Origin: Flavihumibacter stibioxidans
GTDB lineage: Bacteria > Bacteroidota > Bacteroidia > Chitinophagales > Chitinophagaceae
Assembly (NCBI RefSeq): GCF_014332695.1
Contig: NZ_MBUA01000001.1
Location: 372,001-436,000, forward strand
Reading direction: 5' to 3'
Length of the DNA: 64,000 nt
Under the pieces are notes generated by a model. It saw only the letters and a list, made by a program, of their open reading frames with translations, was not told the origin of the DNA and searched no databases. The position numbers and the translations under genes were made by a program. Positions 1 to 9,301 of the stretch are shown one piece after another; positions within the stretch are counted from its first letter, which is position 1, and each line of letters opens with the position of its first letter.

Positions 1-5
1 AGTAT

Positions 6-755
6 TCATTTTGCAGATATTTCCGAAACGGTATAAAACTTCAATCCAAGTTCTTTTGACCGGTTAACGATATGTAATAATCTTGAAAGCGAAACTTTTA
101 GGTTCGTATCACCTTCTTCAATCCTATGACCTACTAAAACCAAACAATTACGGTTTTCACTTGCAGAATGTAACATCTCATCATACATCCACTCTTTTCT
201 TTTAGAGCTGTTATCCATACCCATTGCAAATAATATTCTTTCATTCATTGATGCAGTAAGGCTTCGGGAAAGATTGGGAGAACCATTAAGGGCCCTTAAA
301 CTTTTGAAATACGGTCTTAATGCCTGGTCGGTTTCTTTATTGTGAGAACCGAATGGGTATGCAAATACAACCGGGTTGAAACCATCCTGTTTCATTAAAG
401 AAAGGTCGGGATAGATTTCAGAATGCAGAAGGTCCTTCTCACTATGGTTTTCCAAATATTTTTGAATGTTCTGATGGTTTGTAGTATGATAGGCAATTTC
501 ATTGCCATGCTGCATGATTGCTTTTAATTTAGCAATTTGTGTTTGTGATAAATTGTGATAACCTGAAATGTAGAAAGTTGCTTTAACTCCAAGTGAATCT
601 AAAAGCGGAAGGTACTTATACCAATTATCTACATAATCGTCATCAAAAGTCATGGCAATACCGGGTTCGGTTAAGGTTCCGTATTTATCTGTTTTACGAC
701 AAGATGCAAAACTTATGATTATGAGAAACAGAGTTACTCTGCTTTTAGTTATCAT
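6..755 (-). CDS. Polysaccharide deacetylase (NodB-type) lipoprotein
   Basis: A 249-residue lipoprotein with a NodB-homology fold. The N-terminus is a short signal peptide ending in a lipobox (FASC, Cys19), so it should be anchored in the envelope facing the periplasm. Family landmarks are the metal-binding TFDDD motif (about residues 36-40), the HTTNH zinc-histidine pair (about residue 90) and a late AYPFGSHN motif. Members remove N- or O-acetyl groups from polysaccharides or peptidoglycan; the substrate here cannot be read from sequence. It lies 237 bp downstream of the LysE-type gene on the same strand and may be transcribed separately. The family is confident, the specificity open. Confidence 0.85.
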   Translation of the reverse strand: MITKSRVTLFLIIISFASCRKTDKYGTLTEPGIAMTFDDDYVDNWYKYLPLLDSLGVKATFYISGYHNLSQTQIAKLKAIMQHGNEIAYHTTNHQNIQKYLENHSEKDLLHSEIYPDLSLMKQDGFNPVVFAYPFGSHNKETDQALRPYFKSLRALNGSPNLSRSLTASMNERILFAMGMDNSSKRKEWMYDEMLHSASENRNCLVLVGHRIEEGDTNLKVSLSRLLHIVNRSKELGLKFYTVSEISAK

Positions 756-992
756 CGTTAATAGTTTTTGTGACTAGAAGCCAATTTCGAAATAGCTTGT
801 ACCCCTTCCTCATTGCCAGAAATCAATATTCAATTAAAATTCAAACCGACGATTTATTCCTGCTCACATAATTTATCATGAATTGTATAAATAATCTTAT
901 CTGCTCTTTCAATTGGGTTTATGTATCCGTAACTTTCGGATTAAAATACCTATAGACCTGTATGCCTGCCGTTGCCAGCAGCACAGCTCCAA

Positions 993-1565
993 TTATCCTT
1001 TAATAATGTATTGGTTTGATTTTATGGAACTGATAAAATAGTCTCCCCCATAAATAAAAATGATGAAGCCCAATAATGAACCAACGCCAATGCCTGCGGT
1101 GTAATAATTATAAAAACTGCTTTCAGGAATCAGTATTTTTTTACCCAGCAAAAAACTGCTCCATAAAAACCAGAACGGTATTTTCATAGGGTCAATGGCG
1201 CTGATGGTTATACCAGACCAAAATGGGAAATTTATATCGGCTGGCATAGCTGAAGTAAAGCCTGTGTTTTTGTAAGCCGCAATAAAACTATATACCGCAA
1301 GTATCAGAATGATGAGTATGGTAATCCATTCCAATGTTTTAAACAACCGTTGTTTACGGCTAATCCACTCCATAGATACTACAGCAAGGCGTACAAAAAT
1401 TAACTCTGTAAGTATGCAGCCTGCAGCAAATGCAAAGCCTGCAACTGTGCCTGTTGATACCGAGACATAAGTCGTGATTAGGTTTAAAGGCCCCAACGGC
1501 AGCGACCCTAAAAAACTTATCAGCAACCCCCAGCTAAATACTCTTATTAATGGCTGTAGTTTCAA
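993..1565 (-). CDS. LysE-family translocator
   Basis: A 190-residue hydrophobic protein with about six predicted membrane helices. The N-terminal SLPLGPLNL stretch is the conserved first helix of LysE/RhtB exporters, which move amino acids or other small metabolites out of the cell. It is the last gene of a tight minus-strand run (DUF5686, DUF2147, hydroxylase, ACP-like, this gene), 48 bp after the ACP-like gene. Linkage to a lipid-modifying hydroxylase is unusual for an amino-acid exporter, so the cargo is unknown. Confidence 0.75.
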   Translation of the reverse strand: MKLQPLIRVFSWGLLISFLGSLPLGPLNLITTYVSVSTGTVAGFAFAAGCILTELIFVRLAVVSMEWISRKQRLFKTLEWITILIILILAVYSFIAAYKNTGFTSAMPADINFPFWSGITISAIDPMKIPFWFLWSSFLLGKKILIPESSFYNYYTAGIGVGSLLGFIIFIYGGDYFISSIKSNQYIIKG

Positions 1566-1613
1566 TGAAGTTCAGTTTTGTGCCGCTATTAGTAAAATAC
1601 ACTTCCTGATAAG

Positions 1614-1940
1614 CTAATTAAATCTTGTCACCCTGCACATATACTTCCACAATAAGGTTGCAAGGTCTTCCACTGTGGAATAATTATCCATTTGCAAAAT
1701 CAGGTTGTAAGAGAATTTTACTTTTAGTTCTTTAGCGGCTGCTAATATCAGTTCAATAATATCCCCAACAGAAAAAGGCAGCTCTGTAAACAACCTGGTT
1801 TTTACCGTAATTGCAATGTTACAGGAAACTGATTTTTGCTTACACTCTTCTAATACTAATTGGCAAACCACTTCCCGGCCTGCTATATATTCCATTATAT
1901 CCGGGGTATAAAGCGGCATTATAAATGCTGTGTGTTTCAT
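1614..1940 (-). CDS. Small degenerate acyl-carrier-like protein
   Basis: A 108-residue protein without signal peptide. The C-terminal half follows an acyl carrier protein pattern: an amphipathic helix (DIIELILAAAKEL), then a loop and STVEDLATLL, like the TVxDL helix of ACPs. The usual DSL phosphopantetheine site is absent; the aligned residues are SVG, so the cofactor serine seems lost. Its ATG overlaps the stop of the hydroxylase by 4 bp (ATGA), indicating translational coupling. It might be an apo carrier-like docking partner for the hydroxylase; that is inference and the fold call is tentative. Confidence 0.45.
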   Translation of the reverse strand: MKHTAFIMPLYTPDIMEYIAGREVVCQLVLEECKQKSVSCNIAITVKTRLFTELPFSVGDIIELILAAAKELKVKFSYNLILQMDNYSTVEDLATLLWKYMCRVTRFN

Positions 1941-2791
1941 TTTAAAATAGTTGAAGTAGTATTTTCCTCATCTGCTTTTATTTTACGGTATTTACCAAAC
2001 GGGAGTTTAACCAGGGAATAAAAATTTCTTGTTTCGTTTTTATCCATGTAAGTATCTACTCCAAAAACAAGTTGCTCGGCCGGTAGTCTTTTCAGTGTAC
2101 CAAACATCCTGTCCCAAATACTCAATACATCTCCATAATTGCAATCAGTATAGGGCTGTTTGTAATGATGGTGTACCTGGTGCAGGTTAGGCGTTATAAA
2201 CAGCAGGCTGATTAATTTGTCGGCACTGTCCGAAAAGCGGTAATTCATGTGGGCAAATAAAGTAGTTATTGCCTGTATAATCTGGCGCAGCATCAGCATC
2301 CAAAATGCAGTGCCGGTTATAAACACCCATAAAAGGGTAAAAGACATCCTTACTATATTTTCTCCGGGATGCTCCCGTAATGTGGTAGAAACATCCACCA
2401 CATTATCGCTGTGGTGTACAGCATGAAACATCCACAACCTTTTTACTTTGTGCATCACTACATGATAGCCGTACTCACCAAGGTCGAGTAAAATAAAAGA
2501 TGCGATAAATACCCACACCGGATTTGTATTTTTTGGCAACAGGTATAAAATGCCGAATTGATGCTGGGTTGTCCATTCAATGGTTTTAATGAATGCTAAA
2601 CCCAGCAGCAACTGACCGGGAATACTTGTTACAATAAACGGGGCATTGGAAAAAGCATGTTTCCATTTTTTGTAGTTGAACAGTACACCAGCCAGGTTTT
2701 CAACATTCCAGATAAATATAAATAGCAAAATAAAAACCCAAAGCTGTACCTGGTGTCCGTTTGCTGCTATAAAATGTTTAATTGATTCCAT
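1937..2791 (-). CDS. Sterol desaturase / fatty acid hydroxylase family protein
   Basis: A 284-residue integral membrane di-iron enzyme. Several membrane helices precede three histidine clusters: HVVMH (near residue 110), FHAVHHS (near 125) and HQVHHHY (near 205), with a conserved NYGDVLSIWDRMFGT tail. Enzymes of this family use O2 and a di-iron centre to hydroxylate or desaturate lipid chains, sterols or carotenoids. It starts 8 bp after DUF2147 and overlaps the ACP-like gene by 4 bp, so it sits inside an operon. The substrate is not determinable; a membrane lipid acyl chain is the simplest guess. Confidence 0.85.
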   Translation of the reverse strand: MESIKHFIAANGHQVQLWVFILLFIFIWNVENLAGVLFNYKKWKHAFSNAPFIVTSIPGQLLLGLAFIKTIEWTTQHQFGILYLLPKNTNPVWVFIASFILLDLGEYGYHVVMHKVKRLWMFHAVHHSDNVVDVSTTLREHPGENIVRMSFTLLWVFITGTAFWMLMLRQIIQAITTLFAHMNYRFSDSADKLISLLFITPNLHQVHHHYKQPYTDCNYGDVLSIWDRMFGTLKRLPAEQLVFGVDTYMDKNETRNFYSLVKLPFGKYRKIKADEENTTSTILK

Positions 2792-2799
2792 TTGTTGAT

Positions 2800-3252
2800 T
2801 TAGTTAGTTTTTGTAAAACACATATTTTGTCCAAAGATTTCAAAATGCCAATAGCCCCTTACTTTCAGCATTCCTTCAGTAGTAAGCCATGCCTTTGCAG
2901 CATACTCCTTACCGCTCGATGGGTCGTAAATATGCCCGCCCTGCCATTCTTCTTCATCTGCATTATAAGTAAGGCCGGTTAATACTTCAAGGCCAAGCAG
3001 TTTCCTGTTGCGTAAAGATTTATCCGGATTCTTTGAGTCACATCTTGTTGCCATTGGCCTTGCTTTATCATCACTGTCATCAAACCAAACAATTTTGGCT
3101 TTATACTCATTGCCGGATTTATAAATTTGAACGATTACATTTTTATCCTCATTGGCGAGCCACTTGCCTACAATTTTATCAGCATTATACTGCTTCGGAG
3201 TTTTAAACGAAGTCATTGAAACAATGATGGCAGCAAGAGCAACGTATTTCAT
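2800..3252 (-). CDS. DUF2147 family exported protein
   Basis: A 150-residue protein with a cleavable-looking signal peptide followed by a DUF2147 domain: IVGKWLANEDKN at the start and a C-terminal LKVRGYWHFEIFGQ. DUF2147 proteins are small lipocalin-like periplasmic proteins without assigned activity. It lies 19 bp after the DUF5686 gene and 8 bp before the hydroxylase, so all three probably share a transcript. Confidence 0.8.
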   Translation of the reverse strand: MKYVALAAIIVSMTSFKTPKQYNADKIVGKWLANEDKNVIVQIYKSGNEYKAKIVWFDDSDDKARPMATRCDSKNPDKSLRNRKLLGLEVLTGLTYNADEEEWQGGHIYDPSSGKEYAAKAWLTTEGMLKVRGYWHFEIFGQNMCFTKTN

Positions 3253-3271
3253 AACTGGCTATTTATTTAGT

Positions 3272-5791
3272 TTAAAACATAAGGGTTACCCCTACATAAA
3301 TTCCATCTTTCTTTGCGTATGGATTATTCAGGTAATTCAACCTCCTGTAATATTCAATACTCATTACATGAAAAATGTTTTCGATGCCCACACTGGCTTC
3401 CATAAACGGGGCTTTACCAACCAGGTTAAAATTTGAACTCTTGTTATAATCAACATTCGCTTTACTCATATTTCCCCAATAGGAATTAAACGATAACCGT
3501 TCCCGCCAGCCCAATTTTCGCAGTAAAGGAACCTTGTCGAACAATGTACCGCCGAGGTATAACCTGGTATGTAGGCTTACATATTTATCGGCAGCAAATT
3601 CATACGGTGCCATTGTGTTAAACTGGTATTTGCTTGCTACATAATATTCATTACCTGCCGGAACATTTAATAACAGGTATGGTATAGTACCGAATACTTT
3701 GCCTGCTTCCAGTTTATAGTACAGCATCATTTTGGGCGGCAGCCTCAAGCGTTGCTCCATACCGATATTTATCTTGTGATATTCAAACTGTGCTTTGCCC
3801 TGTTCAAATCCATAGGTATAGTTTGCATACAGAATAGGAGAAAAAGTGCCGAGCCGTATGTTATCATAATTGAGAATAGTTGTTCGTTCCTTATGTGCAT
3901 ACCGGATTCCTATGGATGCTTCTGCAACCGGAAGTCTTTTGGCAAACACACTATCGTAAGGTTTATCTATTGACGGATTTATCGGCCGGTATTGAAAATC
4001 AAACACCGGGTTCAGCTCTTTATATGTTAAAGATGCTTTGGCGGTAAAGTTGGGTGACAGGTATTGCTCATGCTTCAATAAAGCCTGCTTAACATACATT
4101 CTTGTAAAAGGAATATTCTTTCTAAACAGGGAGTTGACAATATTGTCTTTATCCAGTTCATCGTCCTGGTCAATAATAAAATCATAATCACTGCCGTAAG
4201 AAATGGATGTTTTAGTCCACCTTGCTTCATTCCATACATACTTTAAGCCCAGCATTCCTTTTAGTTTCTGGTCTTTTGTACCGTAAGCACCATAACCGTA
4301 AAGGTTTATTTTTTTGCTGATGCCGGGCATGGTCCAAAAGCCTGTGCGGAAACGCCATCCTTCAATTGGGTTGCGGCTTACAAATGATGAATAAGGCCCA
4401 ATGCGTACATACTTTCCAAAATCCCAATAGCCGGTACCTGCAAATGCAATCAGTTTTACATCCCGTTGAAAACGGTTATTCTCTTTTAAAGAATCCACCA
4501 TTTTGTAAATATTTTTCTCGTGGATGGTTAATGAATCCGGTCTGTTTTGCACCCAAAACATTTCTGATTTATCCCAATTTGTAGTTTGTTCTTTTTTTAT
4601 AAGGCTCGATAATACTACTGATGGCTCTGATGTATTTAATTGTATTTTGTCAGTTACGGTTGTATTCTTGATGATAAACTTCATTCCGTTTTTATCTTCG
4701 GGTACAGGCAGGCCGAGTAATGCCAATCCACTTTCAAATTTTACTTCGCTGGTAAATTTGTAAGGCATGTACACCAGTTTATCACTGGCACTATCATACA
4801 CCTGTTTATAATCCTGGCTGTAATTAATATCGTTTACAAAATTCAGGTTGGCAGTTTTGCTCAGGTGCATATCCACGGTTTCCACCGCCAGTGTTTTAGT
4901 GTTTATCCATAATGTGCCGCTGAAAGCCCTTTCATAGGCATGTAAAGGTGTAAACCTGATTTGCTGCAGTGTATCGCCATTATCAGAAAGCATGGTGCTG
5001 CCTTCAAAATATTTGTAATAAGAAAAAGCATTGGAGTTTAACGGGCTCACATAGGTCTGGTCGAAAATGGGAAGCCAGTCATCATACACATTGAAGAAGA
5101 AATAGAATTTGTCTAACTTACTTAACAGATTATCTGTTTTAAGTCCAAGATTCTTTTTGGCAATAATATTTTCCCTGTCAATATTAGGTGAAACGGAGTG
5201 GTAACTGTTGGCAAGCCGCTCCGCAAAATAAATGGGCAAGTCTTTATCGTCTTTTGCATTACTGTCGAGTTTGCTGTAAGTTTTTAGCATCAGGCTTTTT
5301 AAACCACTGCCCTTCGCTTTTTCATAATCAATATGGTCAATATCCAGTTCATTTCTGGTGTAACGCTGGTAGCTGTAACTACGGAACCTGGAAGGATTGT
5401 TATTGGCTTTATGGTCAATTACTTTTTCCATAAAACTTTTACCCGGCTTTTTAGTAACACCAATTACCACTTCCTGCAAAGCATTTGCCTTTGGTTTCAT
5501 ATTTACAGCAATGCCTGATGTGTTTCCTTTTTGCAATGCAATGGTGAAATGCTCAAACCCCACAGAGGTAATTTCAAGGCTGTCGTACCAGTCTGTAATA
5601 TGCAACCGGAAAGAGCCGTCTATTTTTGATAAAGTACTGTAAGAACTGCCCTTTAAATGAATAGTGGCATTCTGCATGGGTTTATTGGTTCCTTCTTCAG
5701 TAATCTTACCTGAAATAATAAAACCGTTTTGTGAGAATGCAGCGGCGGCATTCATTAGCAGAAAGATTATGATTAGATATTTCCTGGTCAT
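3272..5791 (-). CDS. DUF5686 outer-membrane protein with carboxypeptidase-regulatory domain
   Basis: About 839 residues when started at the ATG at 5791, which opens directly onto a good signal peptide (MTRKYLIIIFLLMNAAAAFS); an upstream ATG at 5839 would add 16 polar residues and is less likely. The mature N-terminus is a carboxypeptidase-regulatory beta-sandwich (about residues 22-110: ISGKITEEGTNKPMQNATI, ending LQEVVIG). The rest is the DUF5686 region, predicted to form an outer-membrane barrel and ending in an aromatic strand (VGVTLMF). The family is Bacteroidota-specific and of unknown role. It heads the minus-strand operon down to LysE. Confidence 0.8.
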   Translation of the reverse strand: MTRKYLIIIFLLMNAAAAFSQNGFIISGKITEEGTNKPMQNATIHLKGSSYSTLSKIDGSFRLHITDWYDSLEITSVGFEHFTIALQKGNTSGIAVNMKPKANALQEVVIGVTKKPGKSFMEKVIDHKANNNPSRFRSYSYQRYTRNELDIDHIDYEKAKGSGLKSLMLKTYSKLDSNAKDDKDLPIYFAERLANSYHSVSPNIDRENIIAKKNLGLKTDNLLSKLDKFYFFFNVYDDWLPIFDQTYVSPLNSNAFSYYKYFEGSTMLSDNGDTLQQIRFTPLHAYERAFSGTLWINTKTLAVETVDMHLSKTANLNFVNDINYSQDYKQVYDSASDKLVYMPYKFTSEVKFESGLALLGLPVPEDKNGMKFIIKNTTVTDKIQLNTSEPSVVLSSLIKKEQTTNWDKSEMFWVQNRPDSLTIHEKNIYKMVDSLKENNRFQRDVKLIAFAGTGYWDFGKYVRIGPYSSFVSRNPIEGWRFRTGFWTMPGISKKINLYGYGAYGTKDQKLKGMLGLKYVWNEARWTKTSISYGSDYDFIIDQDDELDKDNIVNSLFRKNIPFTRMYVKQALLKHEQYLSPNFTAKASLTYKELNPVFDFQYRPINPSIDKPYDSVFAKRLPVAEASIGIRYAHKERTTILNYDNIRLGTFSPILYANYTYGFEQGKAQFEYHKINIGMEQRLRLPPKMMLYYKLEAGKVFGTIPYLLLNVPAGNEYYVASKYQFNTMAPYEFAADKYVSLHTRLYLGGTLFDKVPLLRKLGWRERLSFNSYWGNMSKANVDYNKSSNFNLVGKAPFMEASVGIENIFHVMSIEYYRRLNYLNNPYAKKDGIYVGVTLMF

Positions 5792-5975
5792 GTTGTTGGT
5801 GATGTATTGTGTAAAGCGAATGGGTAAAGTTGATGACATTCTGAATTTGTAATCCTGATAAATCTCTTTAACGTTATTTTATTTATCTGCACTTTTATAA
5901 TTTGAAAAGTTGGGGCAAAAAAATACCGGCTGCGGTTTTGCAACCGGTAATATAAACCACACCCATGCTTGAACC

Positions 5976-6854
5976 TTATTGATGAAGGGTAATCAGCGGC
6001 AACTTCTTTTCCTGCCCTGCTGTTACCTGTATATTATTGATAGTGGTGTCACGGTAGGGAGCTGTTGCTTTGTATAACACTGAGTAAATGGCCGGTTTTA
6101 ATCCTCTGATTTTATACTCGCCATCTTCTTCCGGTATGGCATAAGCCGTATCTGTTGCGTTATAAACTTTTACCAGTGCTTTTGCCGCCTTCGGTTTTAC
6201 AACTCCTTCAATTTTACCGGTTGTATTATCACTGTAACTTTTTAATTTAGGTTTCAGGCAATACACTCCGTTTTCAAATTCAATAGATTTTGCCACATCA
6301 AAATCTATACGAATCCTAATCTGTCCGCCGGGCAATGTTTCTATACTGTTACTTTTAATTTTTACATACAGGTAAGGGTTATTATCACATAATGGTAATG
6401 GATAAGAATGTGTGCTGTCTGTCCATACCGTATTATTGCTGCCCAGCGTAATTCTAACCTTGGTAATTTTTCCGCTGTTTGCATAAGCATTGGCAATAAG
6501 TGTATCTACGCCATTCTTCAGCTTCAGCAAATCATAAATTCTTGGTGTAACACTCAATGTATCCCAACGTCCGTAACGGTCATGGTGTTGGTGGTCATCA
6601 TCGCCATCGTTGTCGCCATTATAATAATCATCATCATGATGTACAGTACCCGTATCAATTTTTACTTCCACATACCTTATGTCCACCAATACTTTTAAAA
6701 GATTTGGTACAGGGTCGTCATTAAGATACACAGCTACACTTTGCTTACCAGCCGGGGCTGTGGTACTTGTTGATGTTTCTTTCTTGCAGGATACGATAGC
6801 AATAGCTATCAATACAGATAATGCAATTGCTGTTTTAATTTGTTTGGTTTTCAT
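5976..6854 (-). CDS. DUF4382 lipoprotein with His/Asp-rich loop
   Basis: About 292 residues from the ATG at 6854, three codons inside a possible ATG at 6863 and directly at the signal peptide; the lipobox is IVSC. Next comes a DUF4382 domain (SVAVYLNDDPVPNLLKVLVDIRYVEV) and a C-terminal carboxypeptidase-like repeat (GKIEGVVKPKAAKALVKVYN). An insertion around residues 72-97 is almost entirely Asp, His, Gly, Asn and Tyr (HHDDDYYNGDNDGDDDHQHH), resembling a metal-binding or disordered loop. It is divergent from the sigma factor gene at 7090. Function unknown. Confidence 0.7.
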   Translation of the reverse strand: MKTKQIKTAIALSVLIAIAIVSCKKETSTSTTAPAGKQSVAVYLNDDPVPNLLKVLVDIRYVEVKIDTGTVHHDDDYYNGDNDGDDDHQHHDRYGRWDTLSVTPRIYDLLKLKNGVDTLIANAYANSGKITKVRITLGSNNTVWTDSTHSYPLPLCDNNPYLYVKIKSNSIETLPGGQIRIRIDFDVAKSIEFENGVYCLKPKLKSYSDNTTGKIEGVVKPKAAKALVKVYNATDTAYAIPEEDGEYKIRGLKPAIYSVLYKATAPYRDTTINNIQVTAGQEKKLPLITLHQ

Positions 6855-6863
6855 TTTATACAA

Positions 6864-7089
6864 ATGTTTTGTGTGATGAATACTGCTTTTAATAAGCAGG
6901 TTACTGATACAGACAACAGCATTCTAAAAAATAGTTGGGTGATAAATGAATTCTAACATCCTGCAAACCTTTGCATAAAGTTTTGGCAAAAAACTAATCC
7001 GTGAATCCCGTCAAATTCAGTTTCCCTACAGACTTGCAGGCTATTCTTGATTTTTTTTTTGGGACACCCGTCTAAAATCAATCACCTGT
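6864..7089. promoter_or_regulatory. Divergent promoter region between DUF4382 and sigma factor genes
   Basis: A 226-bp AT-rich gap between divergently oriented starts. It has a run of ten T residues near 7050, just upstream of the sigma factor start. No clear TAnnTTTG element or palindrome was found, so this is promoter by position only. Confidence 0.35.
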
Positions 7090-7668
7090 ATGTCTATACC
7101 AGAAATAAACCAACACTTGGCAGACGGCCACCAGTTATTAATTAAAGGCTGCTTAGCAGGCGACCGGGCTTCCCAGGGAAAGCTTTATGAAAGCTATTGC
7201 CGTAAAATGATGGGTATTTGTATGTGGTACGCAAAGAACCGGGAAGAAGCAGAAGAAATATTACAGGATGGATTTATGAGGGTGTTTAAATACCTGAATA
7301 CTTTTACCGGTGAAGGTTCTTTTGAAGGATGGATGCGGAAAACAATGGTAAGTGCGGCACTCTCCAAGTACAGAAATAAATCAACACACCTGCGGCCCGT
7401 TTTAGAATTCAGTACTGACTATCATGATATTTATGAAGAACCAACTTTTATTACACAGTATGATGAACGGGAACTGGTAAAACTGATACAAACATTAAGC
7501 CCTGCCTACCGGCTGGTTTTTAACCTGTATGTTTTTGAAGGTTTGAAACACCGGGAAATTGCAGCCTCTTTGAATATTTCGGAAAGTACTTCCAAAAGTA
7601 ATCTTGCTGATGCAAGAAAAATATTGCAGGCTGCATTGACAGTAAAAAAAAAGACGGCAACCATTTAA
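7090..7668 (+). CDS. RNA polymerase ECF sigma-70 factor
   Basis: A 192-residue sigma factor. Region 2 is visible as LYESYCRKMMGICMWYAKNREEAEEILQDGFMRVF (residues about 29-65). Region 4 is a helix-turn-helix with LSPAYRLVFNLYVFEGLKHREIAASLNISESTSKSNL (about 137-175). It directs RNA polymerase to a small set of promoters, usually in response to envelope signals. The next gene starts 11 bp later and encodes a single-span membrane protein, so a sigma/anti-sigma-like pair is likely. Confidence 0.92.
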   Translation: MSIPEINQHLADGHQLLIKGCLAGDRASQGKLYESYCRKMMGICMWYAKNREEAEEILQDGFMRVFKYLNTFTGEGSFEGWMRKTMVSAALSKYRNKSTHLRPVLEFSTDYHDIYEEPTFITQYDERELVKLIQTLSPAYRLVFNLYVFEGLKHREIAASLNISESTSKSNLADARKILQAALTVKKKTATI

Positions 7669-7679
7669 AATAAAAGAGT

Positions 7680-9248
7680 ATGGATAAAAATCTACAAAAT
7701 ATTGACGAAGCATTTAACAAGGCTTACCAGTCTTACGAAGATGAGCCATCTGCTGCTACATGGGAAAAACTGAGTGCCGCACTGGATAAAGAAGATGCAG
7801 AAAAATATAAACGCCGTTTTATTGGCTGGAAACGGATAGCTGTTGTGTTGCTTTTTCTGCTTTCTGGGTTTTTGATTTATGAAACCGGTGTGGTGATAAA
7901 GAGAACGAATGATAAGGAACTGGTAAAGCAAGGAAATGATACAGATTCTGCAATGGTGACAGATAACACCGGCGCAAACAAAGAGAAAACAACTGTTGAG
8001 ACTGGCACAAAAGAGAGAAAGGAAAATAGTCTTCCTTACGTTTTTGACAATCAGGTACAACAAGCACCTTCTGATGTATTGATTGAAACAAATGAAAAAG
8101 AAATTCTTGCGCCAAAATCTAATCAACAAATCATTACTGCCTTTGAACAGTCCGGAATTGATATAAATACATCAAAGATTAAAAAGGCCAATAAGCAATC
8201 AGCAATGGATAAAACTAAAATCACCATCAGGCCAGGTGCAATATCTGAAGATGAAATAGGAAGCATTGCTGACAATAATGTACCAGAAAATAAAAAAGGC
8301 AGCAGTAAAATAAAAGATGACCAAACGGCAATTGTCTCAGGTATGGAAACGGATTCCATCAGGAAACGTTTTACTTCACCAATCACTTCTATCGCAAGAA
8401 TTGAAATATCAAAACCCAAAATTTCAGACTTAAAAATTAAGGAACCAGTACTGCCCGTTTTAAACACCACCGCCAGTATCGCTTCATCAAAAAAGAAAAA
8501 ATCTTCATCTTCATTCAAACCCTTCTGGTCGGTTACCGCATTTGCAAGTAATGATTGGGGGCAATATACAATTGATAATGATGTACACGACAATACCGGC
8601 AATCAACAGGATGAGAAAGAAGAAATCAACCGCCGTGAAAAACATGAAGGTTCATTTTCAACAGGTGTATTAGCAACCAGGCAATTCACTAAGCATATTG
8701 GTGTAAAAACGGGCCTTATTTACTCCAACACTGCAATAGGTATTTCTCCGCAGGAAATGTATGCTGCAAAGAAAACTGATGGCAGTATTGCTTACAAATA
8801 CATCACATCATCAGGCTATGGTTTTGTAAAACCAGGGTTTGGTTTGCCGCCTGCAATTGGCGACAGCATAAAATCTACAGAAGCACAACATAACCTGCAG
8901 GTGATAAGTGTTCCATTAATGGTATCATACCGGTTTGATAAAAAGAAATTTTCGGTGATACCTGCGGTGGGCTTATCAGCCAATTTCATTACCAGCGCTA
9001 ATGTAAAAACAGAAGTGACGGATGCACTGAACAAAGAATCCGTTACCATAAATGGATTAGATGGCATGAGGAGTTTTTATACCGGGCTGATGGCTGATGT
9101 AAACCTGCAATATAATTATAACAGCAAATGGTCCTTTAGTTTGTTGCCCGGCTTTAGATATGCTCTTACACCTATTACAAAAGGCAATGTGGTAAAAACA
9201 TTTCCATACAGCTTTAACATAGGTGCAGGCATATCGTATAAATTTTAA
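7680..9248 (+). CDS. Inner-membrane-anchored protein with C-terminal beta-barrel (anti-sigma-like partner)
   Basis: 522 residues in three parts. Residues 1-55 are polar and cytoplasmic-looking (IDEAFNKAYQSYEDEPS, then a Trp-rich helix). Residues about 56-75 form one membrane helix with no cleavage site. A long Lys/Glu/Ser-rich linker then leads to a C-terminal region (about 280-522) of alternating amphipathic strands ending in SFNIGAGISYKF, typical of a PorT-like outer-membrane barrel. Such a protein could physically connect inner and outer membranes. Coupling to the sigma gene suggests it controls or senses for it. The activity is inferred from context. Confidence 0.6.
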   Translation: MDKNLQNIDEAFNKAYQSYEDEPSAATWEKLSAALDKEDAEKYKRRFIGWKRIAVVLLFLLSGFLIYETGVVIKRTNDKELVKQGNDTDSAMVTDNTGANKEKTTVETGTKERKENSLPYVFDNQVQQAPSDVLIETNEKEILAPKSNQQIITAFEQSGIDINTSKIKKANKQSAMDKTKITIRPGAISEDEIGSIADNNVPENKKGSSKIKDDQTAIVSGMETDSIRKRFTSPITSIARIEISKPKISDLKIKEPVLPVLNTTASIASSKKKKSSSSFKPFWSVTAFASNDWGQYTIDNDVHDNTGNQQDEKEEINRREKHEGSFSTGVLATRQFTKHIGVKTGLIYSNTAIGISPQEMYAAKKTDGSIAYKYITSSGYGFVKPGFGLPPAIGDSIKSTEAQHNLQVISVPLMVSYRFDKKKFSVIPAVGLSANFITSANVKTEVTDALNKESVTINGLDGMRSFYTGLMADVNLQYNYNSKWSFSLLPGFRYALTPITKGNVVKTFPYSFNIGAGISYKF

Positions 9249-9301
9249 AATACTCCCAACTAAAATCAAATAACCTGTTGTCTATTCTAAAAAGTAATAT
9301 C

